Below are positions 47,051 through 61,143 of a stretch of 64,000 nucleotides of DNA, piece by piece. Each line of letters starts with the position of its first letter. Positions within the stretch are counted from its first letter, which is position 1. The notes beneath the pieces were generated by a model. It did not search any database, was not told the origin of the DNA, and was given only the letters and a program-made list of their open reading frames with translations. Made by a program: the position numbers and the translations under genes. Origin of the DNA: Calliopsis andreniformis. Its lineage: Eukaryota; Arthropoda; Insecta; Hymenoptera; Andrenidae. The stretch spans positions 2,728,001-2,792,000 of the forward strand of contig NW_027480468.1 in the NCBI RefSeq assembly GCF_051401765.1, in the 5' to 3' direction.

Positions 47051-50000
47051 GATGATATTCTACTGAGGATTGAGAATTGACAACTGATTGTTGAGGACTG
47101 ACGTCTGAAGATTGAGGATTCAGGATTGAGGATTCAGGATTGAGGTTTGAGGAATGAGGATTGAGGATTGAGGAGTGAGGATTGAGGATTGAGGATTGAG
47201 GATTGAAGATTGAGGATTGGGTATTGCTGATTGAACATTGAGGAATGAGGATTGAGGATTGAGGATTGAGGTTTGAGGACTGAAGGTTGAATGTTGATGA
47301 TTGAAGATTGAGGATTGAGGATTGAGCGTTGTGGATTGAGGACGAGGACTGAGGGTTGAGTATTGATGTTTGAGGTCTGAGGACTGAGTGTTGAGGGTTG
47401 AGTGATGAGAATTGATGTTTGTGGATAGAGGCTTGAAGGTTGCAGATTGTGAATTGAGCATTGAAAACTGTGAATTGAGGATATTGTGTTGAGGATTCAG
47501 GATTGACAACTGATTGTTGACGACTCAGGGCTGAAGATTGAGGATTCAGGATTGAGGACTCAGAATTGAGGTTTGAGGGCTGAGGACTGAGGATTGAGGA
47601 TTGAGAATTGAGGATTGAGGATTGAGTATTGAAGGTTGAGGATTGGGTATTGAGGATTGAAGAATGAGGATTGAGTATTGAGGATTGAGGATTGAGGATT
47701 GAAGATTGAGTATTGAGGTTTGAAGGCTGACGATTGAGGGTTGAGGATTGAGGATTGAGGATTGAGGATTGAGTATTGATGATTGAGTATTGAGGATTGA
47801 AGGTTGAGGATTGAGGATTGAGGATTGAGGATTGAGGATTGAATATTGAAGATTGGGGACTGAGTGTTGAGGGTTGAGTGATGAGAATTGGTGCTTGTGG
47901 ATAGAGATTTAAAGATTGCAGATTCAGTATTGAGTATTGAAAACTGTGAAGTGATGATATTCTATTGAGGATTGAGAATTGACAACAGATTGTTGAGGAC
48001 TGAGTTCTGAAGATTGAGGATTCAGGATTGAGGTTTCAGGATTGAGGTTTGAGGACTGAGGATTGAGGATTGAGGATTGAGTATTGAGGATTGAGGATTG
48101 AGGATTGAGGATTGAGGATTGGGTATTGCGGATTGAACATTGAGGATTGAGGATTGAGGAGTGAGGATTGAGGATTGAGGACTGAAGATTGAATATTGAT
48201 GATTGAAGATTGAGGATTGAGGATTAAGTGTTGTGGATTGAGGACGAGGTCTGAGGGTTGAGTATTCATGTTTGAGGTCCGAGGATTGAGGATTGAGGAT
48301 TGAGGATTGAGGATTGAAGATTGAATATTGATGATTGAAGATTGAGGATTGAGGACTGAGGGTTGTGGATTGAGGACGAGGACTGATGGTTGAGTATTGA
48401 TGTTTGAGGTCTGGGGATTGAGGATTGAGAATTGAAGATTGAGGATTGAGGATTGAGGATTGAGGATTGAGGTTGAGGGCTGAGGGCTGAGGATTGAGGT
48501 TTAAGGACTGAGGACTGAGGATTGAGGATTGAGAATTGAGGATTGAGGATTGAGGATTGAAGATTGAGGATTGGGTATTGAGGATTGAAGGATGAGGATT
48601 GAGGATTCAGGATTGAGGATTGAGGATTGAAGATTGAATATTGAGGTTTGAAGAATGACGATTGAGGGTTGAGGATTGAGGATTGAGGATTGAGGATTGA
48701 GGATTGAGGGTTGAGGGTTGAGGATTGAGAGTTGAGGATTGAGGATTGAGGATTGAAGATTGAGGATTGGGTATTGAGGATTGAGGATTGAGGATTTAAG
48801 ATTGAGTATTGAGGATTGAAGATTGAGAATTGAGTATTGAGGATTGAACATTGAGGACTGAGTGTTGAGTGTTGAGTGATGAGAACTGATGTTTGTGGAT
48901 AGAGATTTGAAGATTGCAGTTTGAGTATTGAGTATTGAAAACTGTGAATTGAGGATATTCTACTGAGGATTGAGGATTGTCACCTGATTGTTCAGGACTG
49001 AGGGCTGGAGACTGAGGATTCAGGATCGAGGATTAAGAATTGAGGTTTGAGGACTGAGGATTGAGGATTGAGGATTGGGGATTGATGATTGAGTATTGAG
49101 GATTGAAGATTGAGGATTGAGGATTGAGGTTTGAGGTTTGAGGATTGATGATTGAGGATTGGGGGCTGAGTGTTGAGGGTTGAGTAATGAGAATTTATGT
49201 TTGTGGATAGAGATTTAAAGATTACAGATTCAGTATTGAGTATTGAAAACTGTGAATTGATGATATTCTACTGAGGATTGAGGATTGACAACTGATTGTT
49301 GAGGACTGAGGGCTGAAGATTGAGGATTCAGGATTGAGGATTCAGGATTGTGGTTTGAGGACTGAGGATTGAGGATTGAGGATTGAGGATTGATGATTGA
49401 GGATTGAGGATTGAGGATTGAGGATTGGGTATCGAGGATTGAACATTGACGATTGAGGATTGAGGATTGAGGATTGAGGATTGAGGATTGAAGATTGAAT
49501 ATTGATGATTGAAGATTGAGGATTGAGGATTGATGGTTGCGGATTGAGGACGAGGACTGAGGGTTGAGTATTGATGTTTGAGGTCTAAGGATTGAGGATT
49601 GAAGAATGAGGACTGAGGGTTGAGGACTGAGGATTGAGGATTGAGGTTTGAGGATTGATGATTGAGTATTGAGGATTGAAGGTTGAGGATTGAGGATTGA
49701 GCATTGAGGATTGAGGATTGAGAATTGAGGACTGGAGATTGAATGTTGATGATTGAAGATTGAGGATTGAGGATTGAGCGTTGTGAATTGAGGACGAGGA
49801 CTGAGGGTTGAGTATTGATGTTTGAGGTCTGAGGATTGAGGATTGAGGGTTGAGGATTGAGGATTGAGGATTGAAGATTGAGGATTGAAGATTGAGTATT
49901 GAGGATTGAAGATTGAGGATTGAGGATTGAGGATTGAGGATTGAGGATTGAGGATTGAGGATTGAGGATTGAGTATTGAAGATTGAGGATTGATGATAGA

Positions 50001-50645
50001 GGATTGAGGATTGAGGATTGAGGATTGAGGATTGAGTATTGTGGATTGAGGATTGAAGATTGAGGATTGAGGATTGAGGATTATAGATCGAGTATTGAGG
50101 ATTGAAGGTTGAGAATTGAGGATTGAGGATTGAACATTGAGGACTGAGTGTTGAGGTTTGAGTGATGAGAATTGATGTTTGTGGATAGTGATTTGAAGAT
50201 TGCAGATTGAGTATTGAGTATTGAAAACTGTGAATTGAGGATATTCTATTGAGGATTGAGGATTGTCACCTGATTGTTGAGGACTGAGGGCTGAAGATTG
50301 AGGATTCAGGATTGAGAATTCAGAATTGAGGATTGAGGACTGAGGATTGAAGATTGAGGATTGAAGATTGAGTATTGAGGATTGAATATTGCGGATTGAG
50401 GACTGAGGATTGAGGATTGAGGATTGAGGATTGCGGGTTGAGGATTGAGGATTGAGGATTGAAGATTGAGTATTGAGGATTCAAGATTGAGGATTGAGGA
50501 TTGAGGATTGAGGATTGAGTATGAGGGCTGAGTGCTGAGGATTGAGGTTTAAGGACTGAGGACTGTGGATTGGGGATTGAGAATAGAGGATTGAGGATTG
50601 AGGATTGAAGATTGAGGATTGGGTATTGAGGATTGAAGGATGAGG
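47051..50645 (+). repeat. Block with A5-A4b, A2, A4/A3 chimera and A1
   Basis: Anchors are A5 47414, A4b 47890, A2 48888, A4-head/A3-tail 49196 and A1 50174. 48.05-48.98 kb is a diverged relative of 27.3-28.16 kb, keeping the AAGTGTT, GTATTCATG-type and GAGGTCC variants and hexamers at 48240, 48372 and 48469. Further hexamers are at 47338, 49546, 49790 and 50517. Confidence 0.75.
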
Positions 50646-52440
50646 ATTGAGGATTGAGGATTGAGGATTGAGGATTGGGTATTGAGGATTCAGGATTTAG
50701 GATGCAGAATTGATGTTTGAGGAGTGAGGATTGAGGATTGAGGATTGAAGATTGAGGTTTGAGGATTGAGGATTGAGGATTGAGGACTGAGGATTGAGGA
50801 TTGAGGATTGAGCATTGACGATTGAAGGTTGAGGACTGTGGATTGAGGATTGAAAATTGACGATTGTGGATTGTGGATTGAGGATTGAGGATTGAACATT
50901 GAGGACTGAGTGTTGAGGGTTGAGTGATGAGAATTGATGTTTGTGGATAGAGGCTTGAAGGTTGCAGATTGTGAATTGAGCATTGAAAACTGTGAATTGA
51001 GGATATTCTGTTGAGGATTCAGGATTGACAACTGATTGTTGAGGACTCAGGGCTGAAGATTCAGGATTCAGGATTGAGGATTCAGAATTGAGGTTTGAGG
51101 GCTGAGGACTGAGGATTGAGGATTGAGAATTGAGGATTGAGGATTGAGTATTGAAGGTTGAGGATTGGGTATTGATGATTGAAGAATGAGGATTGAGGAT
51201 TGAGGATTGAGGATTGAGGATTGAAGATTGAGTATTGAGGTTTGAAGGCTGACGATTGAGGGTTGAGGATTGAGGATTGAGGATTGAGGATTGAGTATTG
51301 ATGATTGAGTATTGAGGATTGAAGGTTGAGGATTGAGGATAGAGGATTGAGGATTGAATATTGAAGATTGGGGACTGATTGTTGAGGGTTGAGTGATGAG
51401 AATTGGTGCTTGTGGATAGAGATTTAAAGATTGCAGATTCAGTATTGAGTATTGAAAACTGTGAATTGATGATATTCTATTGAGGATTGAGAATTGACAA
51501 CTGATTGTTGAGGACTGAGTTCTGAAGATTGAGGATTCAGGATTGAGGTTTCAGGATTGAGGTTTGAGGACTGAGGATTGAGGATTGAGGATTGAGGGTT
51601 GAGGATTGAGGATTGAGGATTGAGGATTGAGGATTGAGGGTTGAGGATTAAGGATTGAGAATTGAGGATTGAGGATTGAGGATTGAGGATTGAGTATTGA
51701 AGATTGAGGATTGATGATTGAGGATTGAGGATTGAAGATTGAGGATTGGGTATTGAGGATTGAGGATTGAGGATTTAAGATTGAGTATTGAGGATTGAAG
51801 ATTGAGAATTGAGGATTGAGGATTGAACATTGAGGACTGAGTGTTGAGTGTTGAGTGATGAGAACTGATGTTTGTGGATGGAGATTTGAAGATTGCAGAT
51901 TGAGTATTGAGTATTGAAAACTGTGAATTGAGGATATTCTACTGAGGATTGAGGATTGTCACCAGATTGTTCAGGACTGAGGGCTGGAGATTGAGGATTC
52001 AGGATCGAGGATTCAGAATTGAGGTTTGAGGACTGAGGATTGAGGATTGAGGATTGAGGATTGAAGATTGAGTATTGAGGATTGAAGATTGAGGATTGAG
52101 GATTGAGTGTTGAGGATTGAGGATTGAAGATTGAGGATTAGGGACTGAGTGTTGAGGGTTGAGTGATGAGAATTGATGTTTGTGGATAGAGATTTGAAGA
52201 TTGCAGATAGAGTATTGCGTATGGAAAGCTCTGAACAGAGGATACTCTAGTGAGGACTGAGGATTGACAACTCATTGTTGAGGACTGAGGGCTGAAGATT
52301 GAGGATTCAGGATTGAGGATTCAGGATTGTGGTTTGAGGACTGAGGATTGAGGATTGAGTATTGAGGATTGATGATTGAGGATTGACGATTGAAGATTGA
52401 GGATTGGGTATCGAGGATTGAACATTGAGGAATGAGGATT
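50646..52440 (+). repeat. 1.7-kb A5-A4b-A2-A3 block, copy 3 (offset 8408 from copy 2)
   Basis: Anchors 50936, 51405, 51867 and 52175 lie 8408 bp after 42528, 42997, 43459 and 43767. The match runs from about 42238/50646 to 44032/52440. The last third is more diverged than the first two thirds, for example GATGTTT versus GAAGTTT at the A3 anchor. Confidence 0.87.
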
Positions 52441-55400
52441 GAGGATTGAGGATTGAGGATTGAGTATTGAAGATTGAATATTGATGATTGGAGATTGAGG
52501 ATTGAGGATTGAGGGTTGCGGATTGAGGACGAGGACTGCGGGTTGAGTATTGATGTTTGAGGTCTGAGGATTGAGGATTGAGGATTGAGAATTGAGGATT
52601 GAGGAATGAGGATTGAAGATTGAGGATTGGTTATTGAGAATTGAAGAATGAGGACTGAGGGTTGAGGATTGAGGATTGAGGATTGAGGTTTGAGGATTGA
52701 TGATTGAGTATTGAGGATTGAAGGTTGAGGATTGAGGATTGAGGATTGAGGATTGAGGATTGGGGACTGAGTGTTGAGGTTTGAGTGATGAGAATTGATG
52801 TTTGTGGATAGAGATTTAAAGATTACAGATTCAGTATTGAGTATTGAAAACTGTGAATTGATGATATTCTATTGAGGATTGAGAATTGACAGCTGATTGT
52901 TGAGGACTGAGGTCTCAAGATTGAGGATTCACGATTGAGGATTCAGGATTGAGGTTTGAGGACTGAGGATTGAGGATTGAGGAGAGAGGATTGAGGATTG
53001 AGGATTGAGGACTGAAGATTGAGGATTGGGTATTGCTGATTGAACATTGAGGAATGAGGATTGAGGATTGAGGATTGAGAATTGAGGACTGGAGATTGAA
53101 TGTTGATGATTGAAGATTGAGGATTGAGGATTGAGGGTTGTGGATTGAGGACGAGGACTGAGGGTTGAGTATTGATGTTTGAGGTCTGAGGATTGAGGAT
53201 TGAGGGTTGAGGATTGAGGATTGAGGATTGAAGATTGAGGATTAAAGATTGAGTATTGAGGATTGAAGATTGAGGATTGATGATTGAGGATTGAGGATTG
53301 AGGATTGAGGATTGAGGATTGAGGATTGAGGATTGAGTATTGAAGATTGAGGATTGATGATAGAGGATTGAGGATTGAGGATTGAGGATTGAGTATACTG
53401 GATTGAGGATTGAAGATTGAGGATTGAGGATTGAGGATTGAGGATTATAGATTGAGTATTGAGGATAGAAGGTTGAGAATTGAGGATTGAGGATTGAACA
53501 TTGAGGACTGAGTGTTGAGGGTTGAGTGATGAGAATTGATGTTTGTGGATAGTGATTTGAAGATTGCAGATTGAGTATTGAGTATTGAAAATTGTGAATC
53601 GAGGATATTCTATTGAGGATTGAGGATTGTCACCTGATTGTTGAGGACTGAGGGCTGAAGATTGAGGATTCAGGATTGAGAATTCAGAATTGAGGTTTGA
53701 GGACTGAGGATTGAAGGTTGAGGATTGAAGATTGAGTATTGAGGGTTGAATATTGCGGATTGAGGACTGAGGATTGAGGATTGAGGATTGAGGATTGCGG
53801 GTTGAGGATTGAAGATTGAAGATTCAGGATTGAGGACTGAGGATTAAAGATTGAGTATTGAGGATTGAAGATTGATGATTGATGATTGAGGATTGAGGAT
53901 TGAGTATTGAGGATTTAGGATTGAGGATTGAGTATTGAAGATTGAGGATTGATGATTGAGGATTGAGGATTGAAGATTGAGGATTGGGTATTGAGGATTG
54001 AGGATTGAGGATTTAAGATTGAGTATTGAGGATTGAAGATTGAGAATTGAGGATTGAGGATTGAACATTGAGGACTGAGTGTTGAGTGTTGAGTGATGAG
54101 AACTGATGTTTGTGGATGGAGATTTGAAGATTGCAGATTGAGTATTGAGTATTGAAAACTGTGAATTGGGGATATTCTACTGAGGATTGAGGATTGTCTC
54201 CAGATTGTTCAGGACTGAGGGCTGGAGATTGCGGATTCAGGATCGAGGATTCAGAATTGAGGTTTGAGGACTGAGGATTGAGGATTGAGGATTGAGGATT
54301 GAAGATTGAGTATTGAGGATTGAAGATTGAGGATTGAGGATTGAGGGTTGAGGATTGAGGATTGAAGATTGAGGATTAGGGACTGAGTGTTGAGGGTTGA
54401 GTGATGAGAATTGAAGTTTGTGGATAGAGATTTGAAGATTACAGATTGAGTATTGCGTATGGAAAGCTCTGAACAGAGGATACTCTAGCGAGGATTGAGG
54501 ATTGACAACTCATTGTTGAGGACTGAGGGCTGAAGATTGAGGATTCAGGATTGAGGATTCAGGATTGTGGTTTGAGGACTGAGGATTGAGGATTGAGGAT
54601 TGAGGATTGATGATTGAGGATTGAGGATTGAAGATTGAGGATTGGGTATCGAGGATTGAACATTGAGGAATGAGGATTGAGGATTGAAGATTGATGATTG
54701 ATGATTGAGGATTGAGGATTGAGTATTGAGGATTGAGGATTGAGGATTGAGTATTGAAGATTGAGGATTGATGATTGAGGATTGAGGATTGAAGATTGAG
54801 GATTGGGTATTGAGGATTGAGGATTGAGGATTTAAGATTGAGTATTGAGGATTGAAGATTGAGAATTGAGGATTGAGGATTGAACATTGAGGACTGAGTG
54901 TTGAGTGTTGAGTGATGAGAACTGATGTTTGTGGATAGAGATTTGAAGATTGCAGATTGAGTATTGAGTATTGAAAACTGTGAATTGAGGATATTCTACT
55001 GAGGATTGAGGATTGTCACCTGATTGTACAGGACTGAGGGCTGGAGATTGAGGATTCAGGATCGAGGATTCAGAATTGAGGTTTGAGGACTGAGGATTGA
55101 TTATTGAGGATTGAGGATTGAAGATTCAGTATTGAGGATTGAAGATTGAGGATTGAGGATTGAGGGTTGAGGATTGAGGATTGAAGATTGAGGATTAGGG
55201 ACTGAGTGTTGAGGGTTGAGTGATGAGAATTGATGTTTGTGGGTAGAGATTTGAAGATTGCAGCTTGAGTATTGCGTATGGAAAGCTCTGAACAGAGGAT
55301 ACTCTAGTGAGGATTGAGGATTGACAACTCATTGTTGAGGACTGAGGGCTGAAGATTGAGGATTCAGGATTGAGGATTCAGGATTGTGGTTTGAGGACTG

Positions 55401-56420
55401 AGGATTGAGGATTGAGGATTGAGGATTGATGATTGAGGATTGAGGATTGAAGATTGAGGATTGGGTATCGAGGATTGAACATTGAGGATTGAGGATTGAG
55501 GATTGAGGATTGAGGATTGAGTATTGAAGATTGAATATTGATGATTGAAGATTGAGGATTGAGGATTGAGGGTTGCGGACTGAGGACGAGGACTGAGGGT
55601 TGAGTATTGATGTTTGAGGTCTGAGGATTGAGGATTGAGGATTCAGAATTGAGGATTGAGGAATGAGGATTGAAGATTGAGGATTGGTTATTGAGGATTG
55701 AAGTATGAGGACTGAGGGTTGAGGATTGAGGATTGAGGATTGAAGATTGAGTATTGAGGATTTAAGATTGCGGATTGAGGACTGAGGATTGAGGATTGAG
55801 GATTGAGGATTGCGGGTTGAGGATTGAAGATTGAAGATTGAGGATTGAGGACTGAGGATTAAAGACTGAGTATTGAGGATTGAAGATTGAGGATTGATGA
55901 TTGAGGATTGAGGATTGAGTATTGAGGATTGAGGATTGAGGATTGAGTATTGAAGATTGAGGATTGATGATTGAGGATTGAGGATTGAGGATTGAGGATT
56001 GGGTATTGAGGATTCAGGATTTAGGATTCAGAATTGATGTTTGAGGAGTGAGGATTGAGGATTGAGGATTGAAGATTCAGGTTTGAGGATTGAGGATTGA
56101 GGATTGAGGACTGAGGATTGAGGATTGAGGATTGAGCATTGACGATTGAAGATTGAGGACTGTGGATTGAGGATTGAAAATTGACGATTGTGGATTGTGG
56201 ATTGAGGATTGAGGATTGAACATTGAGGACTCAGTGTTGAGGGTTGAGTGATGAGGATTGATGTTTGTGGATAGAGGCTTGAAGGTTGCAGATTGTGAAT
56301 TGAGCATTGAAAACTGTGAATTGAGGATATTCTGTTGAGGATTCAGGATTGACAACTGATTGTTGAGGACTCAGGGCTGAAGATTAAGGATTCAGGATTG
56401 AGGATTCAGAATTGAGGTTT
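52441..56420 (+). repeat. Copy of about 39250-42690 (offset 13508, 13522, 13529, then 13732)
   Basis: Anchors 52797, 53538, 54105, 54413, 54924, 55232 and 56260 pair with 39289, 40009, 40576, 40884, 41192, 41500 and 42528. Offset steps are whole heptads (+14, +7 and +203). The match continues to about 56917, which pairs with 43185. The 53.5-54.3 kb part was also copied to 58.42-59.15 kb. Confidence 0.82.
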
Positions 56421-58415
56421 GAGGGCTGAGGACTGAGGATTGAGGATTGAGAATTGAGGATTGAGGATTGAGTATTGAAGATTGAGGATTGGGTATTGAT
56501 GATTGAAGAATGAGGATGGAGGATTGAGGATTGAGGATTGAGGATTGAAGATTGAGTATTGAGGTTTGAAGGCTGACGATTGAGGGTTGAGGATTGAGGA
56601 TTGAGGATTGAGGATTGAGTATTGATGATTGAGTATTGAGGATTGAAGGTTGAGGATTGAGGATTGAGGATTGAGGATTGAATATTGAAGCTTGGGGACT
56701 GATTGTTGAGGGTTGAGTGATGAGAATTGGTGCTTGTGGATAGAGATTTAAAGATTGCAGATTCAGTATTGAGTATTGAAAACTGTGAATTGATGATATT
56801 CTATTGAGGATTGAGAATTGACAACTGATTGTTGAGGACTGAGTTCTGAAGATTGAGGATTCAGGATTGAGGTTTCAGGATTGAGGTTTGAGGACTGAGG
56901 ATTGAGGATTGAGGATTGAGGATTGAGGATTGAGGATTGAGGATTGTGGATTGTGTATTGCGGATTGAACATTGAGGATTGAGGATTGAGGATTGAGAAT
57001 TGAAGATTGAGGACTGAAGATTGAATATTGATGATTGAAGATTGAGGATTGAAGATTGAGGATTGAGGATTGAGGGTTGAGGATTGAGGATGAGGGCTGA
57101 GGGTTGAGGATTGAGGTTTAAGGACTGAGGACTGAGGATTGAGGATTGAGAATTGAGGATTGAGGATTGAGGATTGAAGATTGAGGATTGGGTATTGAGG
57201 ATTGAAGGATGAGGATTGAGGATTGAGGATTGAGGATTGAGGATTGAAGATTGAATATTGAGGTTTGAAGACTGACGATTGAGGGTTGAGGATTGAGCAT
57301 TGAGTATTGAGGATTGAGGGTTGAGGATTAAGGATTGAGAATTGAGGATTGAGGATTGAGGATTGAGGATTGAGGATTGAGTATTGAAGATTGAGGATTG
57401 ATGATTGAGGATTGAGGATTGAAGGTTGAGGATTGGGTATTGAGGATTGAGGATTGAGGATTTAAGATTGAGTATTGAGGATTGAAGATTGAGAATTGAG
57501 GATTGAGGATTGAAAATTGAGGACTGAGTGTTGAGTGTTGAGTGATGAGAACTGATGTTTGTGGATGGAGATTTGAAGATTGCAGGTTGAGTATTGAGTA
57601 TTGAAAACTGTGAATTGAGGATATTCTACTGAGGATTGAGGATTGTCTCCAGATTGTTCAGGACTGAGGGCTGGAGATTGAGGATTCAGGATCGAGGATT
57701 CAGAATTGAGGTTTGAGGACTGAGGATTGGGGATTGAGGATTGAGGATTGAAGATTGAGTATTGAGGATTGGAGATTGAGGATTGAGGATTGAGGGTTGA
57801 GGATTGAGGATTGAAGATTGAGGATTAGGGACTGAGTGTTGGGGGTTGAGTGATGAGAATTGATGTTTGTGGATAGAGATTTGAAGATTGCAGATTGAGT
57901 ATTGCGTATGGAAAGATCTGAACAGAGGATACTCTAGTGAGGATTGAGGATTGACAACTCATTGTTGAGGACTGAGGGCTGAAGATTGAGGATTCAGGAT
58001 TGAGGATTCAGGATTGTGGTTTGAGGACTGAGGATTGAGTATTGAGGATTGATGATTGAGGATTGAGGATTGAAGATTGAGGATTGGGTATCGAGGATTG
58101 AACATTGAGGATTGAGGATTGAGGATTGAGGATTGAGGATTGAGTATTGAAGATTGAATATTGATGATTGAAGATTGAGGATTGAGGATTGAGGGTTGCG
58201 GATTGAGGACGAGGACTGAGGATTGAAGATTGAGGATTGGTTATTGAGAATTGAAGAATGAGGACTGAGGGTTGAGGATTGATGATTGAGGATTGAGGTT
58301 TGAGGATTGATGATTGAGTATTGAGGATTGAAGGTTGAGGATTGAGGATTGAGGATTGAGGATTGAGGATTGATGATTGAGGATTGGGGACTGAGTGTTG
58401 AGATTTGAGTGATGA
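56421..58415 (+). repeat. First copy of the 2728-bp-period duplication
   Basis: Anchors are A4b 56729, A2 57554 and A3 57862, with hexamers at 57086 and 58205. All recur 2728 bp later. The two hexamers give the expected remainder 5 modulo 7. The A3 copy carries ATCTGAACAGAG, a variant shared only with its partner at 60644. Confidence 0.87.
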
Positions 58416-59148
58416 GAATTGATGTTTGTGGATAGTGATTTGAAGATTGCAGATTGAGTATTGAGTATTGAAAATTGTGAATCGAGGATATTCTATTGAG
58501 GATTGAGGATTGTCACCTTATTGTTGAGGACTGAGGGCTGAAGATTGAGGATTCAGGATTGAGAATTCAGAATTGAGGTTTGAGGACTGAGGATTGAAGG
58601 TTGAGGATTGAAGATTGAGTATTGAGGGTTGAATATTGCGGATTGAGGACTGAGGATTGAGGATTGAGGATTGAGGATTGCGGGTCGAGGATTGAAGATT
58701 GAAGATTCAGGATTGAGGACTGAGGATTAAAGATTGAGTATTGAGGATTGAAGATTGGTGATTGATGATTGAGGATTGAGGATTGAGTATTGAGGATTTA
58801 GGATTGAGGATTGAGTATTGAATATTGAGGATTGATGATTGAGGATTGAGGATTGAAGATTGAGGATTGGGTATTGAGGATTGAGGATTGAGGATTTAAG
58901 ATTGAGTATTGAGGATTGAAGATTGAGAATTGAGGATTGAGGATTGAACATTGAGGACTGAGTGTTGAGTGTTGAGTGATGAGAACTGATGTTTGTGGAT
59001 GGAGATTTGAAGATTGCAGATTGAGTATTGAGTATTGAAAACTGTGAATTGGGGATATTCTACTGAGGATTGAGGATTGTCTCCAGATTGTTCAGGACTG
59101 AGGGCTGGAGATTGCGGATTCAGGATCGAGGATTCAGAATTGAGGTTT
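58416..59148 (+). repeat. 0.73-kb A1-A2 insert copied from 53540-54270 (offset 4883)
   Basis: A1 at 58421 and A2 at 58988 match 53538 and 54105, including the rare variants GTGAATC and GCGGATT. The insert sits exactly between the two 2.0-kb copies. The A1 head here is A4-like (GAGATTT before GAGTGAT), so the left junction lies inside the core. Confidence 0.83.
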
Positions 59149-61143
59149 GAGGACTGAGGACTGAGGATTGAGGATTGAGAATTGAGGATTGAGGATTGAG
59201 TATTGAAGATTGAGGATTGGGTATTGATGATTGAAGAATGAGGATGGAGGATTGAGGATTGAGGATTGAGGATTGAAGATTGAGTATTGAGGTTTGAAGG
59301 CTGACGATTGAGGGTTGAGGATTGAGGATTGAGGATTGAGGATTGAGTATTGATGATTGAGTATTGAGGATTGAAGGTTGAGGATTGAGGATTGAGGATT
59401 GAGGATTGAATATTGAAGATTGGGGACTGATTGTTGAGGGTTGAGTGATGAGAATTGGTGCTTGTGGATAGAGATTTAAAGATTGCAGATTCAGTATTGA
59501 GTATTGAAAACTGTGAATTGATGATATTCTATTGAGGATTGAGAATTGACAACTGATTGTTGAGGACTGAGTTCTGAAGATTGAGGATTCAGGATTGAGG
59601 TTTCAGGATTGAGGTTTGAGGACTGAGGATTGAGGATTGAGGATTGAGGATTGAGGATTGAGGATTGAGGATTGTGGATTGTGTATTGCGGATTGAACAT
59701 TGAGGATTGAGGATTGAGGATTGAGAATTGAAGATTGAGGACTGAAGATTGAATATTGATGATTGAAGATTGAGGATTGAAGATTGAGGATTGAGGATTG
59801 AGGGTTGAGGATTGAGGATGAGGGCTGAGGGTTGAGGATTGAGGTTTAAGGACTGAGGACTGAGGATTGAGGATTGAGAATTGAGGATTGAGGATTGAGG
59901 ATTGAAGATTGAGGATTGGGTATTGAGGATTGAAGGATGAGGATTGAGGATTGAGGATTGAGGATTGAGGATTGAAGATTGAATATTGAGGTTTGAAGAC
60001 TGACGATTGAGGGTTGAGGATTGAGGATTGAGTATTGAGGATTGAGGGTTGAGGATTAAGGATTGAGAATTGAGGATTGAGGATTGAGGATTGAGGATTG
60101 AGGATTGAGTATTGAAGATTGAGGATTGATGATTGAGGATTGAGGATTGAAGGTTGAGGATTGGGTATTGAGGATTGAGGATTGAGGATTTAAGATTGAG
60201 TATTGAGGATTGAAGATTGAGAATTGAGGATTGAGGATTGAAAATTGAGGACTGAGTGTTGAGTGTTGAGTGATGAGAACTGATGTTTGTGGATGGAGAT
60301 TTGAAGATTGCAGGTTGAGTATTGAGTATTGAAAACTGTGAATTGAGGATATTCTACTGAGGATTGAGGATTGTCTCCAGATTGTTCAGGACTGAGGGCT
60401 GGAGATTGAGGATTCAGGATCGAGGATTCAGAATTGAGGTTTGAGGACTGAGGATTGAGGATTGAGGATTGAGGATTGAAGATTGAGTATTGAGGATTGG
60501 AGATTGAGGATTGAGGATTGAGGGTTGAGGATTGAGGATTGAAGATTGAGGATTAGGGACTGAGTGTTGAGGGTTGAGTGATGAGAATTGATGTTTGTGG
60601 ATAGAGATTTGAAGATTGCAGATTGAGTATTGCGTATGGAAAGATCTGAACAGAGGATACTCTAGTGAGGATTGAGGATTGACAACTCATTGTTGAGGAC
60701 TGAGGGCTGAAGATTGAGGATTCAGGATTGAGGATTCAGGATTGTGGTTTGAGGACTGAGGATTGAGTATTGAGGATTGATGATTGAGGATTGAGGATTG
60801 AAGATTGAGGATTGGGTATCGAGGATTGAACATTGAGGATTGAGGATTGAGGATTGAGGATTGAGGATTGAGTATTGAAGATTGAATATTGATGATTGAA
60901 GATTGAGGATTGAGGATTGAGGGTTGCGGATTGAGGACGAGGACTGAGGATTGAAGATTGAGGATTGGTTATTGAGAATTGAAGAATGAGGACTGAGGGT
61001 TGAGGATTGATGATTGAGGATTGAGGTTTGAGGATTGATGATTGAGTATTGAGGATTGAAGGTTGAGGATTGAGGATTGAGGATTGAGGATTGAGGATTG
61101 ATGATTGAGGATTGGGGACTGAGTGTTGAGATTTGAGTGATGA
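59149..61143 (+). repeat. Second copy of 56421-58415 (offset 2728)
   Basis: Anchors 59457, 60282 and 60590 and hexamers 59814 and 60933 all fall at the predicted positions. Only a few substitutions are visible, for example GAGGGTT near 60569 where the first copy has GGGGGTT. Confidence 0.87.
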
